From positions 5,222,501 through 5,286,500 of the forward strand of contig NC_066591.1 of assembly GCF_905475345.1 (NCBI RefSeq): a stretch of DNA of 64,000 bases. Reading direction: 5' to 3'. Shown piece by piece: positions 1-10,879 of this stretch. The DNA comes from Vespula vulgaris (Eukaryota > Arthropoda > Insecta > Hymenoptera > Vespidae). The position numbers and the translations under genes were made by a program. How positions within the stretch are numbered: the stretch's first letter is position 1; the number at the start of each line of letters is the position of its first letter. The notes below the pieces were generated by a model, which was given only the letters and a program-made list of their open reading frames with translations, was not told the DNA's origin and ran no database searches.

Positions 1-456
1 TCGCCAAGAGATATTAAAAGTTTCGTTGAGCGTTCTTATACTTTATATTTTTTCAAAGAAGAAAAAATAAACTCGACAACACGTCGATTAAATATTTGTA
101 ACGCGGTAGATTTGAATTTTAATCGTAATCAATTTTAAATCAATTTAAAATTTTACGTAATCCTTAGGTTAAATAATTTCGAACATAAATTTGATGCTAA
201 TAACGATTTGATATTAAGTAGCCGATAAAAGGTTACAAGATACGATCTAAAGTATTGTGCTTTAATATAGCATGTATTTTGCATTGATTTTGTTAATATA
301 AGATGCCTTATCGGCTCACGTCGACATTATTCTGGAATTCTGCTTGCCCTCTCTCTCTCCCTCTCTCTCTCTTTCTCTTTCTAGATTTCTCCTTTTAGGT
401 TTAAAGGAAAGGTTTAAAGGGAGAACGATAAGAGGATATCCTCTCGGTGTTATAGC
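1..456. other. AT-rich left flank, no gene seen
   Basis: AT-rich sequence without a convincing exon. It contains one short pyrimidine tract (348-382). If the candidate terminal exon at 857 is real, this stretch lies in the intron before it. Confidence 0.6.
348..382. repeat. CT-rich tract
   Basis: Imperfect CT dinucleotide run interrupted by CC and TT. Confidence 0.9.
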
Positions 457-627
457 ATGGTAGATACGATTTTATCAAAATGGCCCGAGGACATACTGGG
501 GGGCTTATTCCCCAGAGATTTCCGTAAAATGCATTGTCTATATATACTTCATACCCATCGTCGGGATGTTAAGATACTAACCGTTTTACGATTTTCTCTG
601 TACCTTTGGGATATGATACGCTTTTAA
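457..627 (+). CDS. Short uncharacterised ORF, 56 codons
   Basis: An ATG-initiated frame of 56 amino acids ending in TAA. It begins MVDTILSKWPED and contains several Trp, His and Cys residues, so its composition is not low-complexity. I recognise no domain. No splice signal or poly(A) signal is tied to it, and an ORF of this size is expected many times by chance in 64 kb. It lies upstream of the candidate terminal exon at 857 on the same strand. Confidence 0.12.
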   Translation: MVDTILSKWPEDILGGLFPRDFRKMHCLYILHTHRRDVKILTVLRFSLYLWDMIRF

Positions 628-856
628 GTTATTTGCGAGCGAATGATACATCGTTTAATATTAGTTACTTCTTTTTCTCTATTTCTCCTGCAGATAAATT
701 ACGGTAGAATAGTTAGAGAACACTATATGCTCTTTTAACGAGCTAAACTTTTTTATCGTGCATACGTAAATAAGTATCCAACGATAAATTCTTCATGCTT
801 ATCATTGTAAGTTTATTCTAAATATAAACCATGTCTGTTTTTTCTCTTTTTGTCAG

Positions 857-1002
857 CAGAATCAAGTGCAAGCATCGTCATGAACCAACAACTTTGGTAC
901 TCCACAATGATGACTTCGATAGCCTTGGCTACAGCGATACTGGTGATGACCGAATTCTTGACGAGCGGACGACTTACGAACGCTGTACTCGGTACGAGGT
1001 AG
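857..1002 (+). CDS. Candidate 3'-terminal coding exon, hydrophobic C-terminus
   Basis: A pyrimidine-rich stretch (841-854) ends in an AG at 855-856, a good 3' splice site; a second AG at 858-859 is an alternative. From 859 the frame is open for 47 codons to TAG at 1000-1002. The segment starts with small residues (ESSAS). Residues 17-34 are uninterruptedly hydrophobic (from MMTSIALATAILVM) and a short polar tail ends NAVLGTR. This would suit a C-terminal membrane or lipid-anchor segment of a surface protein whose earlier exons lie left of the window, but the polar tail is not typical of a GPI signal. A second frame is also open across the exon (to 1019), so the frame choice rests on the hydrophobic pattern only. 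The family is not identifiable. Confidence 0.3.
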
Positions 1003-1190
1003 CTTGTCCGCGACATTAACGAGAACATCACTGCCACTGTCTGATCCGAATACATCGTCCATGTAAAACCTAGTAGTCTAGGGCTTCCAGTTATGTATGT
1101 TACTATGTATTGAAGTAGATAGTCGAATAACGATGATTTTTATTGGAAACGAATGAGACGGAAGAAGATGACAACAACAAAAACAAAAAA

Positions 1191-1197
1191 GAAAATA
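1191..1197 (+). promoter_or_regulatory. Possible poly(A) signal (AATAAA)
   Basis: An AATAAA within AAAATAAATT, about 190 bp after the stop of the candidate terminal exon. This is a reasonable 3' UTR length. The intervening sequence is rich in GAC/GAT triplets. AATAAA is common in AT-rich DNA, so this is weak on its own. Confidence 0.2.
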
Positions 1198-2193
1198 AAT
1201 TAAAACAGCCTGACGACGACGATAAAAAGACGGTGACACGTCGCTTTAAGAAAAAGACCCCATTGTAAAATCGACGACGACCTATTATACATAACGCAGT
1301 TACTTTTGAACATGTTATCTTTTTGATGTAAATTGTTGATTAAGAAGAGGCAAAAAAAGGTGAAGGACGAAGGATGATCGTTCGTTAAAGTGAAGCAAGT
1401 ATATAAAAACGAATGAAGAAAGGTGCCCGGTGAAAGAGGGAGGAATGATGTGCGTCGGGTGACTATGAGTTCTGGCGAGAGAGGAAAATGTTGGACAATC
1501 AGGAACTATTTTCGATTTCCTCTCCCACTTACGTCGAAATATGTACGTCTAACTACTGCCTCTCCGCGAGACCCGAGTTGTTCTCTCAGATTTTCTCTTC
1601 TACGTTAAGGATACGCCAATGTTCAGCGACGATGAAAAAAAAAAGAAAAAAAAAACAAAAAATAAGGGTAGATTATAAAATTGAGATAATCCTCGTAACG
1701 ATCGGTATATTATAACGTTAGCGCAGCTACGGCGAGCGGCAACGTTTGGCTCGATATCCGCTCCTTTTAAGACGCCTAACAGTGAATGCGAAGAAAGAAA
1801 CGATAGGTACTGGTTTGTAATCTGTACAAATTGTAATAAATTACAGTACGAACAATACTGATCGATGTTCTTTCTTTCTCTCCGTTTTCAAGTCTTCCCA
1901 TTTGTTTTCTGTATCTTCGGAAAGAGAGTGGATAAAAGGGAACGCTTTAACGATTATTATATCGATAAAAGTTCTCTCTTTAATAATCGGATATTACAAA
2001 GTACAGTACTCGTTTTAAACGTTTTCCATTTCAATAAAAATCGAAGTACTCCAGAGAAATAATGAAATAGTGCTTTGCAGCTTTTATCAAGCCTCAAGAA
2101 AAGAGCTATATTTTCTTTTGTAAGATGATCAATTACAAATAGTACAGGAATTGAGAAATTAATATATGATGTAATCAAATAATATCCACAAAT

Positions 2194-2211
2194 AATATAT
2201 ATATATATATA
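2194..2211. repeat. AT microsatellite
   Basis: Pure alternating AT run. Confidence 0.95.
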
Positions 2212-3367
2212 CATTTCATTTAGAAAAAACCATGTAATTGTAAGTATTGCTTGTTTCTTAAAGAATTTTTTATCGTCTTACATAATAATCGACGAATTCA
2301 TCATAATACGTTTCTACAAAGTGATTTTAGATGTTAAAATAAGTGAAGGTTGTTAAATTATATGATTCAAGTTTAGCACCACTTATAGGACTACTTATGT
2401 TCACCAGAAAAAAAAGGAACGTATTTCGCCCTCTCTTTTACGAAATGGATACGAAGAAAGGTAGGCTATAAGCGACGATGACCATGGTGATGGCGACATT
2501 GGTAGTAGGACTACTGCCAGTGATGATGGTAGTGGTGATAGTAGTATTAGTGGTGGTGTTAGTACCGGTGAATTGAATAAAGTAGCGGAAACGAAAATGA
2601 GAACGTAACTGGAACCACCATGGAATTGACGTTAATCAAGAACACGCAGACGACCGTAAAGGAGAACACGTAGCCATTTGGTCCATCTGGCTTCTCGACG
2701 AAATTAAAACCCCTCGCTGCGCACGGTAAGTTCAGACCCGTACACGTATCCGTCGTATCGTGCACGTGCCTGTGTTCTTCCCTTCGAAAAAAAAGAAGGA
2801 AAGAGAGAGGGAAAGAGAAAGAGACGAACTTTCTTTATAGGGAATCGTGTAATTTCGAGGGAAAAAGATCCTATATTGGAATATCACGCAAGACAAGTTT
2901 GGTTTCGAGGTATCGTTTTCCCTTTAGATGAAAGAACGGATCTTAGAGTACAAACAAAGTAACCTAAAGTAGACAGAGTAGCGTGAATGTATATAATTCA
3001 AATTAAACCTTGCACCACGTTGAGCTATTTTTGAATTAATCGTGATATCGATATTTTTATATTTTCTCAAATTCATCATTTTCGTCGAATACCTTTTTAT
3101 AATTTCCAAAAGATTCCTCGACACATGACAAGATATTTTTCTAGCTAATTATTCTCAAGGTATTATTATACTGTTTCGTTGTACAATGAGAGTACGAACT
3201 ATGCATAAAAGACAAGCTGTTCTTCGTTAATTAACGAGATTTACTTTTTCCTGCTTTTTCCAATTTGACTTGCAAAGAGAGATAAAGAGAGAAAGAAAGA
3301 AATTCTAAGGAAAAATATCTCTTTCATCTTCGTTATTACCTTAAAAACAAACTACAAATAAATCACG

Positions 3368-3370
<3 letters not shown>

Positions 3371-3418
<48 letters not shown>
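3371..3418. repeat. Compound TA/GT microsatellite
   Basis: An alternating TA run to about 3398 passes directly into a GT run. Such tracts are alternating purine-pyrimidine DNA. Confidence 0.97.
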
Positions 3419-3660
3419 TCGTGTTGGGTGCGTGTGTAATGATAATCATTCTTTAACGATAAACATGAAAAAGCATTTAGTTTTACAGGAAATAATAACA
3501 TTGGTCATAGAACGACTCCTTTGCTTTTCATTTCAAATCTAAAGTGCTATTTCGGTTTACTTTGTCATTAATTTATATGCCAACATTTCTTCGTTCAGGC
3601 ACGACCAGAACTTAAACCATAAAACGTTACCAAATAACTGCACTAAACTGGAATGCTGCA

Positions 3661-3661
3661 T

Positions 3662-3695
<34 letters not shown>

Positions 3696-3701
3696 TTTCT
3701 C
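3661..3701. repeat. CT microsatellite
   Basis: CT run with one GT and one TT interruption. Confidence 0.96.
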
Positions 3702-3912
3702 GACGAAGGGTGGGAATCTACGACAAAGGAACGGCGAAATAATTAAACGTCAAGTAAGTAAAACAAAGAAATTCTTACGAGCGACGATTTGTGAGAACGA
3801 AATTTAACCGGGTCATTCGGTCAACCTTCAACGCTTATGCTTTCTTCTTCTTCTCTGTATTTCCATTCTTCGCAAAGATGAATTACCTTTTCCATTTTTT
3901 TTCCTATACAAT

Positions 3913-3914
<2 letters not shown>

Positions 3915-3953
<39 letters not shown>

Positions 3954-3974
3954 TGTGTGTGTATATATATATAC
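3915..3974. repeat. Compound TA/GT/TA microsatellite
   Basis: A TA run, a short GT run, then a second TA run. It accounts for the YIYIYI stretch in any frame read through it. Confidence 0.97.
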
Positions 3975-4018
3975 CTAAAACAGATATAGAAAGAAGAATC
4001 TATGTCGATAATCTCCAG

Positions 4019-4047
4019 AAAGAGAAAGAGAGAGAGAGAGAGAGAGT
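4019..4047. repeat. GA microsatellite
   Basis: GA run of about 29 bp. Confidence 0.95.
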
Positions 4048-4474
4048 TTATTAAGCGAAGCTTTGTGCTCTTTCGATAATTGGCGAATTAATATCTCCCT
4101 TGGGATATTAAGGGTGGAATCCTCTTGAATCCCTCGAACTATGGACTTATCGTAAGGCTCGGTTTTGGACACCTTATCCGATAGAAAGTTTATTCCTCTT
4201 TCCATCCAACTCTCTCTTTCTCCCTCCTCTCTCCCTCGCTCTTTCTAGAACTAAAGCTATCAATTATTCTTAGCCAAGAGAATCTAGTCGTGTTTCATCG
4301 TCGGCGAAGGGACAGAAACGACGTACGAAACCACGAATCGCTGGTCTGCAGTGCTACTTTAATCCGACTAGACTCGTTGCAATGTGTCGGCTTAGGCAAG
4401 AGAATAGCCAAAGGTCCTACCTTCCTTCCGCTTTTCTCGTACAAACAAACTCGAATAATTTCCGCGCTCATCTC

Positions 4475-4476
<2 letters not shown>

Positions 4477-4539
<63 letters not shown>

Positions 4540-4547
4540 TCCTCTCT
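4477..4547. repeat. CT microsatellite, long
   Basis: Pure CT dinucleotides from about 4480 to 4530, flanked by imperfect CT. Confidence 0.97.
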
Positions 4548-4549
4548 TT

Positions 4550-6840
4550 GGTCCACTCACGTTCTCAATGTCTCGAGATGCAAATTTAATGAGTTTTAAA
4601 GTCCTTCGCTCTATTATCATGTGTATACCAAATCTAAGGAGATAATCGGAGGAACGTATTCCTGAAGAATTAATTATTAGAATCCCAAGAGCTTCGCACT
4701 TTAAAATTGTTTCAAAATCCTGGGAAAGATTTTTAATCAGCGAGCGTAAATTCACGAAAAATTTATTTCTATTAAAAATGAAATGTTACAGACATAGGGA
4801 CAGGGAGCTAAATTAATGAATCGTAAAAAGAGGAACTCGGATGTACATACAACGCTTTCTTAGTAGTAGTGTGAAACGAATGAATTATTAACTTAATGAA
4901 AAAAGTCAAATCTTCGTTACAAGTTAATTCTTTTTTTTTCACAATTAACAGGATTAGAGTAAAATTCATGAAAATAGACTGAAAGGATTATTTCTATTTC
5001 TTTTCTCTTTTCTAAATTTTATATTTTTAAAACGATCTTTCGCCGTTTAGAAATCATCGACAAAAAGTTTACGTTTCTTGCGAAACAATCGAAGTGAGTT
5101 TAAACGTTTCCTCTTATGATTTTTATTCTCGTGATAAGATCCTTCTCTTCGCGAGAAAAACAGTCATCGATATCCGCCGTTATGGGAAATCCAATAAAAG
5201 AAAATCAAATAGAAAGAAAAATACACGAAGATTCTTCGAGTAGGGGAATGAGAAACGTAAGAGAGGCCGATGAACCCTACATTGATCCGACTCATATAAG
5301 TACAAAACATAAATAGACTTTTTGAAAAGATCGACAAATTATATTAACGTGATAATCTCTGTAAAATTTTCTGTAATCTCCGTATCTGATTTTTTTTACG
5401 TTTGAAATAATTCTCAAAGCACGATAAAGAAAATGGAAAAGAAACAGAGACAGAGAAAAAGAGAGTCACAAGAAGATACAAACGAAAGAGAAAGAACGAA
5501 ACGATAGAAAGGAAAAAAAGTAAAATGAGAATGAGAGAAAGAGAGAAAAACAAAGAAAGAAAGTCATGGAACGAGAAGGTAGAAGTTGCCGGAGTTACGA
5601 GCTGATAACTCGAGCGTTCTATAAACCAGTGAGAGTCATGACAAATATTTGTCTTCGCGCTTTTTTCCCAGCGCCCTTTTTGCGTCTCGTCTATGATATT
5701 TCAAGAACTATAGAAAGAGAGAGAGAGGGAGGGGGAGAGAGTGAGAGAAAGAGTGGGAGAGAGAGAGAGAGAGAGTGAAAGGTGGAAAGAGAGAAGAATG
5801 AAAAGGGAGAATTTCATTGAGCAGAATTCATGATAAATGAAATATTTAATCACGCGAAATGAGTAACCCGCGTTCCATATTTAAAATGCATAAATCGAAC
5901 ATTGCCCAATGATTATTGAAAAGCCGACTAGATTTTCCGTTCTGTAAAATTACTGATAAATAATTTCTCTTTATCATTCAAGATTTTTTCGGTGTAGGTA
6001 CATTCGAAAGTTTAATTATTTAAATGAACACGTGCGTTTGAAAACAAATGCGAATGGAAAATCGTGTTAAAAGAAATTGTATTATCTGTCTTCTTGAAAG
6101 GAACAAAATTGAGAAAAAAAGAAAATTAAAAAATCGCTTAGATACGGACAAAGGATGCTTTCCAAGATACGTTGCCGGTGCACGTAACTCGCGTTCGACA
6201 AGGGAAATTTCGAATTCATTCGCGCGTATTGGAGAGCGATCGACAACGAGCCGGTTAAAATGCAAACGGCCTCAAGCCGTGCGATAAGCGATAAGCGTTG
6301 CTCGCTCGGTAAAAAGGAAAAAAGGCAAAAACTGTTCGTGCAAAAAGATATCGTTAGCACCGTTTTTTTCAACTCCCGTTGCATCCCGAACGTCTATTTT
6401 CGACCCGGCCAAATTAATACCTTTTTAAGGCGAACACGGGCATTACGATATACATACATAGGTATGTACGTAGCCATAGTGCTGGAAAAAACATCGTCCT
6501 GGAGGTAAAGGACAGGCAAAAAGAGAAAAGAAAGGTTTAATCCAAATCGTTCTAATTAGTAAAACTTTTTACGTCTTTCGACCGATTTGCCTAGCTGCGG
6601 GGATTCAAAATCCATTAATTAATTAGGATCGCGAAAGAGAGAAAGAGAGCATCGTAATCGCCCTTCCGAAAACTGCTCCGCGTAAATGCAATTCCACATT
6701 ACGAAAAGTGCGACGAATTCGATGGGTTGGACTGCACCGGTCGTTTGCACTTTTAATTAAACATCGTGACAGAGCGGACGTAATTAATTGGTACTGCTAG
6801 CACTAGTACCACGTCCATCTCTCACTGCCTAGCACTGACT
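4550..6840. other. Non-coding stretch with purine-rich tracts
   Basis: No supported gene. Purine-rich DNA (5400-5570) and a GA tract (5712-5775) occur. A CpG-richer block at about 6150-6330 has overlapping short ORFs on both strands without splice support. Confidence 0.5.
5712..5775. repeat. Imperfect GA microsatellite
   Basis: GA run interrupted by GGG and GTG. Confidence 0.94.
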
Positions 6841-6899
6841 CTCTTTCTCTTTCCTACACAATTTCTCTCTCTCTCCCTCTCTCTCTCTTTCTCTCTCTT
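6841..6899. repeat. Imperfect CT tract
   Basis: CT-rich run with TTT and ACACA interruptions. Confidence 0.9.
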
Positions 6900-6972
6900 A
6901 CACAGATACACACATATTCGCGAGAAAGTACGTTTCTACGGACTTAAATTCCAGCTTCGACTAGGCGAGCGA

Positions 6973-7392
6973 ATGGATTTGAAAAAGACGTCGAGTGGAT
7001 ATGCGTGGCGCCGTACGCGACGACGAGGAAAATCGTTCGACTTGTTCTATAGAAAAGCTTTCAACCCCCTTCCCGTTCTTCCACCAATAAAGATGACGCA
7101 CTTTTCCCCTCCGTCCTTCTTCACCTCTCTTCTTTCTCTCCTTCAATCGCCCTATTCTCTTGAAAGATACAAATATTTGCTGCTTTACGCGTCTCTTGTC
7201 GTAAGTCGAATCGATCGATCCGAGTGCATTCGAAAGAAAAGTATTCTCTCTATTTTTTTTGTTTTCTTTTTCAAAACAGCAAAGATCGCGCAACAAAGAA
7301 TTCAAACTTTAAAAAAAGATAAGCAAAGCACGTATGCAATCAATAATCTGACGAGCTCGGAAGGAAAACTGGAACGATCGCTAGGATGCTAA
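6973..7392 (+). CDS. Uncharacterised 139-codon ORF
   Basis: An ATG-initiated frame of 139 codons ending in TAA. The N-terminus is basic (RRTRRRGK at about residues 13-20). The middle has Pro-rich and hydrophobic stretches (FFTSLLSLL near residue 49, YLLLYASLVV near 68) and a Phe-rich segment near residue 91. I recognise no domain. The opposite strand is also open for 114 codons over the same bases, which points to a stop-poor CpG island as much as to a gene. No splice sites or promoter are tied to it. A chance ORF is the leading alternative. Confidence 0.2.
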   Translation: MDLKKTSSGYAWRRTRRRGKSFDLFYRKAFNPLPVLPPIKMTHFSPPSFFTSLLSLLQSPYSLERYKYLLLYASLVVSRIDRSECIRKKSILSIFFVFFFKTAKIAQQRIQTLKKDKQSTYAINNLTSSEGKLERSLGC

Positions 7393-7472
7393 TGTAAGCG
7401 TGATCAAGCGTATCTTATCGGGAAGTCGCTTCTACATAGAAACGGCCTGTTATCAGAAGAAGATGAGGAGAA

Positions 7473-7508
7473 AGGAGAGAGAGAGAGAGAGGGAGAGAGA
7501 GAAAGAAA
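7473..7508. repeat. GA-rich tract
   Basis: GA run with GGG and AAA interruptions. Confidence 0.92.
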
Positions 7509-7804
7509 ATATAGTAGTTAAGGGAGCAGAAACGAACTAGGTTGCATTTGAAGCTTTCAACCGCGTATTCGTCGTCAGCGTTATAAACCAATCCGTCACG
7601 ATTAGTTGTTTCTAACTTGATGCGGTCGTAGTTTCGTAAACTGACAGCGAGCGACCGTTCTATTCGGCTTATGCGTGCATGAATCACCATGGCATTAATA
7701 CCGATATGGGCCGGTTATTGCAATTCAACTCGAAATGACGTCCCATCACCGACCTGGCAGGCCTCAACGAACATTTATCGTTGATATATCAATCCCGGAA
7801 GTCT

Positions 7805-7806
<2 letters not shown>

Positions 7807-7856
<50 letters not shown>
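7807..7856. repeat. Perfect (GA)25 microsatellite
   Basis: An uninterrupted 50-bp GA run. Runs of this kind are binding substrate for GAGA-type factors in insects, but nothing here shows such a use. Confidence 0.98.
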
Positions 7857-7857
<1 letters not shown>

Positions 7858-8940
7858 GAAAAGCGAAATGGAAGAGGGTGGTAGTAAAATCTCTACGGAG
7901 TTAAACCAATGTGATAGTGGTTGTGCGTGGTTTGCAAGCGCGAAATGATATTCGTGCTGTGCCGATGAAATTATTTGTCGGTGACGTTGCGTTTTAGGGC
8001 GGGACGAGCAGCAAGAGAGCGTACGACACGCTGACCACCTAACACAGGCTACGCGCGGTATTATTGTTGATCGATCCGTTTACGCCTAGCGTGAACGAAC
8101 GCGCGCGCTCCTTCCGTTCGACGGAAAACCACCCCTATCCGCGGAACGACGCTTGTTTGATAATCGACACGACCGCGAAACTTCCTCGGTTTTCGAAATG
8201 AATGATCTCGATGCAGTCTTCTTGTAAAGATGCTTTCGAGATACTCTATTCTGAAAAAAGTTATAATTTAATCTTTTAACTGAGATGAATTTTTTTTAAT
8301 CGCTAAACGTGAACGTATGAAATTGATTCTGATTAAAAGTAAAATGATACAGATGAAAACTTTTAGTAAAAATAAAAAGTAAAATTTAATCGTAAATACT
8401 TATAATGATTCTTAACTCAAACAACAGTAAGAAACAAGTTATTTATTTTTTCTTTCTTCGAGAGTGAAGTTAAATCTTCTTAACTAGTTAATTCGTCTTC
8501 TTGAGTTAACAAAGTAGTTAACAAACAAGTTACGAATTTTGCGAAAAAATATGTATATTACGAGGTATTATAGGATAACTGTATAAAATGAATAATATAA
8601 TTGTAATAATTTATTTTAATAAATACAACCATCTTTTGATTTTTACTAAATGTTCATTCCATGCAGTTTTTATTTCACGCGAATAAAAATCGAAGTTTCT
8701 CCAGTAACAAAACATACTAAAGAAAAAATCGATATAAGTTTTAAAAATATTTATTCTACGTAGGTTCATGAAAAAAAATTTTATTTGTACTTCAAAGTAA
8801 TCAAATTTTCCCTATTGATTGGTTCAAAGTTAAAGCAATCGTGTCAATGAAAATCTCATTTTTATCATATTTTAGATATTGCAACACCAACCATAAATTC
8901 AATAAAGATTATAGAGGTTTATATTTTCTGACCGCGTAAA
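7857..8940. other. CpG-rich block then AT-rich DNA
   Basis: From 7900 to about 8200 the sequence is GC- and CpG-rich (for example ACGCGCGGT and ACGCGCGCGC), unlike its surroundings, and could be a regulatory element. It has no long ORF. From 8220 it returns to very AT-rich DNA with nothing recognisable. Confidence 0.4.
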
Positions 8941-8951
8941 CAGAGACCTCA

Positions 8952-9031
8952 TATAAAAGTACCGTATAAACCGTGGAATAATTTATTGCATATAAAAAGA
9001 ACGCGCGTATAAAAACTACCGCGTACCATCA
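8952..9031 (+). promoter_or_regulatory. Cluster of four TATA boxes with a TCAGT initiator
   Basis: Four TATAAA-type boxes lie at 8952, 8965, 8991 and 9008, all on the + strand, followed by TCAGT with its A at 9031. The two nearest boxes are 40 and 23 bp upstream of that A, on either side of the usual spacing of about 30, so no single pair is ideal. Clustering within 64 bp is notable even in AT-rich DNA. No ORF or donor downstream confirms a transcript. Confidence 0.25.
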
Positions 9032-9039
9032 GTAGACGA

Positions 9040-10115
9040 ATGTAAAAGGTAAAATTTAAATGTTCAACAAAAATCTATTTACCATAATAATAATAAATAA
9101 TCAACAAGGAGGACATGAGATAAATCGATATTTTAGATCTCTCGTAATCCGCTTCCAGGATATACAAATATCTGTATATGATAATTAGTACAAAATTGCT
9201 TTAAATAAATAATCTCGAGGGATCATGGGACAAACTGAATTACACAAAATCGAGTATCTAAATAATGGCAATGTATCCCCAGTGATTCTTTTTTGACAAA
9301 TATTATAATTATCTTGATATCAAAAGAAGTCCAGATAATCGCTTTGTGATACCCGATCTGTGTCAGTTCCTCGAAAATGAGTCCTTTGAGAATTGGGATT
9401 ACACTTAAATTGTAGTAATTATAGATCGACACAACAAATTTTATCATACAAACGGAGAAACAGAGTCGCGTGAGAAAACCGGGTTATTACAGAAAACGGG
9501 ACGATATAGTTGTTTAAGTATTTGAAAAATTGGATTTTGAGTTCTGATAATATAGAAGATTGAAAGATAAAGAGTTGAGTCTGATTAATCTAATATAACT
9601 AATATTAGAAAAATATTGAAGGATCAGAATAAAATAGCTATCCAATCATCGATTTTTGAAAGAAAAAGAATTTGCGAGGAAACTTATTTCAAAATTTCCT
9701 ATACGTTTATCAGTATAAATCGTAATTCTATATCGGTTGATATCAGAAGCAGTATCATCGATAAAATCGCATTTTTACAGAATGCACTATATACATATAG
9801 ATGAGTCAAAATGACCAGAATGATACGTAGCTTGACTTGAATTATAAACACTCATATTCTCGTATAGTGTTGTATATAGTTGCATAGTCATGTATAAAAT
9901 CATAAAATTATATTTTCTTAATATATTATTACTTCTTGGATATTATTTAAATATGTTACCATATTTATTTAAAATGATTAAAAGAAATTCAAAGACTGTA
10001 TTTCAAAATCACGATTCGTGGAAAATGGTCTATTTGCTCTACAGCAGTATATTTATTCGTATCGTCGTCATGGGAATTACAGCTATGTATGCCCAACGAC
10101 TAAGACGAACCATAC
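9040..10115. other. AT-rich stretch
   Basis: Very AT-rich. It contains only the small ORF at 9890 and no other supported feature. Confidence 0.5.
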
Positions 10116-10120
10116 ACTAG
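9890..10120 (+). CDS. Small ORF with N-terminal hydrophobic segment, 76 codons
   Basis: An ATG-initiated 76-residue frame ending in TAG. Residues 3-27 are hydrophobic (LYFLNILLLLGYYL) and could be a signal anchor. A second hydrophobic stretch lies at about residues 49-62, and the C-terminus is basic (RLRRTIH). No homologue is recognised. AT-rich DNA readily yields Leu/Ile/Phe-rich ORFs by chance, so this is weak. Confidence 0.13.
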   Translation: MYKIIKLYFLNILLLLGYYLNMLPYLFKMIKRNSKTVFQNHDSWKMVYLLYSSIFIRIVVMGITAMYAQRLRRTIH

Positions 10121-10147
10121 TTCTCTCTCTCTCCCTCTCTCTCTTTT
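10121..10147. repeat. CT tract
   Basis: Short CT-rich run directly after the stop of the 9890 ORF. Confidence 0.9.
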
Positions 10148-10515
10148 TCCCACCACAATCGTAACTATTATCATTAGCATAACACCATGCGATGATACTT
10201 TGACCGAAGTGTAAATCCTGATGAGAGGACAAAGCCGAAGAGAGGTTCAAGCGAACAGCTCAAGCTTGACAGGTACCAGGCCACTTCATCAATGATGTTA
10301 CTCGTCATACGAACGAAGAGAGCGAATACGAATGCAAGGACAGGCGTTAATTAGCCATAGCGCAATAGTAATGCACCGATTGATACGTAAATGGAGTGAG
10401 CAATTATGCGATGGAGTAAACAACAATCCGACCTAGTTGCCTACACCGCAGTCGTGCCAACAAAGCGACCTATACACCGCGTAAATCTACACCATCCCTT
10501 CTCTCATCGAGAAGG

Positions 10516-10842
10516 ATGAATATGGGCTCAGAGGGAGAAGGGACTAATGTAACGAAAGCTTCAAGCTCGTACCACGTCGCTGTTCCACCTCTCGCCGTCG
10601 ACATGCGAACAGATAGCCACTACCCTACCTCTCACACATACCACGAAATGGCTCTCGAAATTGCAATTACGATGGTCCCCGCCAGATCTCTAATTGGCAA
10701 GAAGCTGCCGGCGGGCGACGATCGATTTCATCTCGATATGTCGACTGATTTCTCTCTCGAAGACCCAATCGCCAATGGATCCGTATCTCCTGATCGTTCT
10801 CTTTCTAGCTGTCTCTCTATCTCTTCTTCTTCTTGCTTTTAG
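10516..10842 (+). CDS. Uncharacterised 108-codon ORF in a GC-richer island
   Basis: An ATG-initiated frame of 108 residues ending in TAG. It begins MNMGSEGEGTNVTK, is mixed and polar without repeats through most of its length, and ends in a Ser-rich tail. Base composition from about 10200 to 10850 is clearly less AT-rich than on either side. That supports either a coding exon or a conserved regulatory element. I see no domain and no flanking splice sites that fix exon borders. Another frame on the same strand is open from 10694 to 10879. Confidence 0.22.
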   Translation: MNMGSEGEGTNVTKASSSYHVAVPPLAVDMRTDSHYPTSHTYHEMALEIAITMVPARSLIGKKLPAGDDRFHLDMSTDFSLEDPIANGSVSPDRSLSSCLSISSSSCF

Positions 10843-10879
10843 TTTAAGCTCTGAAAGGTCTTCTCAAGCTTTACATTAA

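Larger units (their letters stand above)
1003..3360. other. Probable 3' UTR then intergenic DNA
   Basis: No gene recognised. It holds a GTG/GAT triplet-rich stretch (2476-2570), a good donor-like GTAAGT at 2726 on the + strand after a frame open from about 2605, and a GA-rich run near 2795-2825. None of these forms a complete gene model. Confidence 0.4.

Noticed and set aside
6789..6813. TGGTACT...AGTACCA hairpin
   Set aside because: Seven-base stem only; not long enough for a microRNA precursor.
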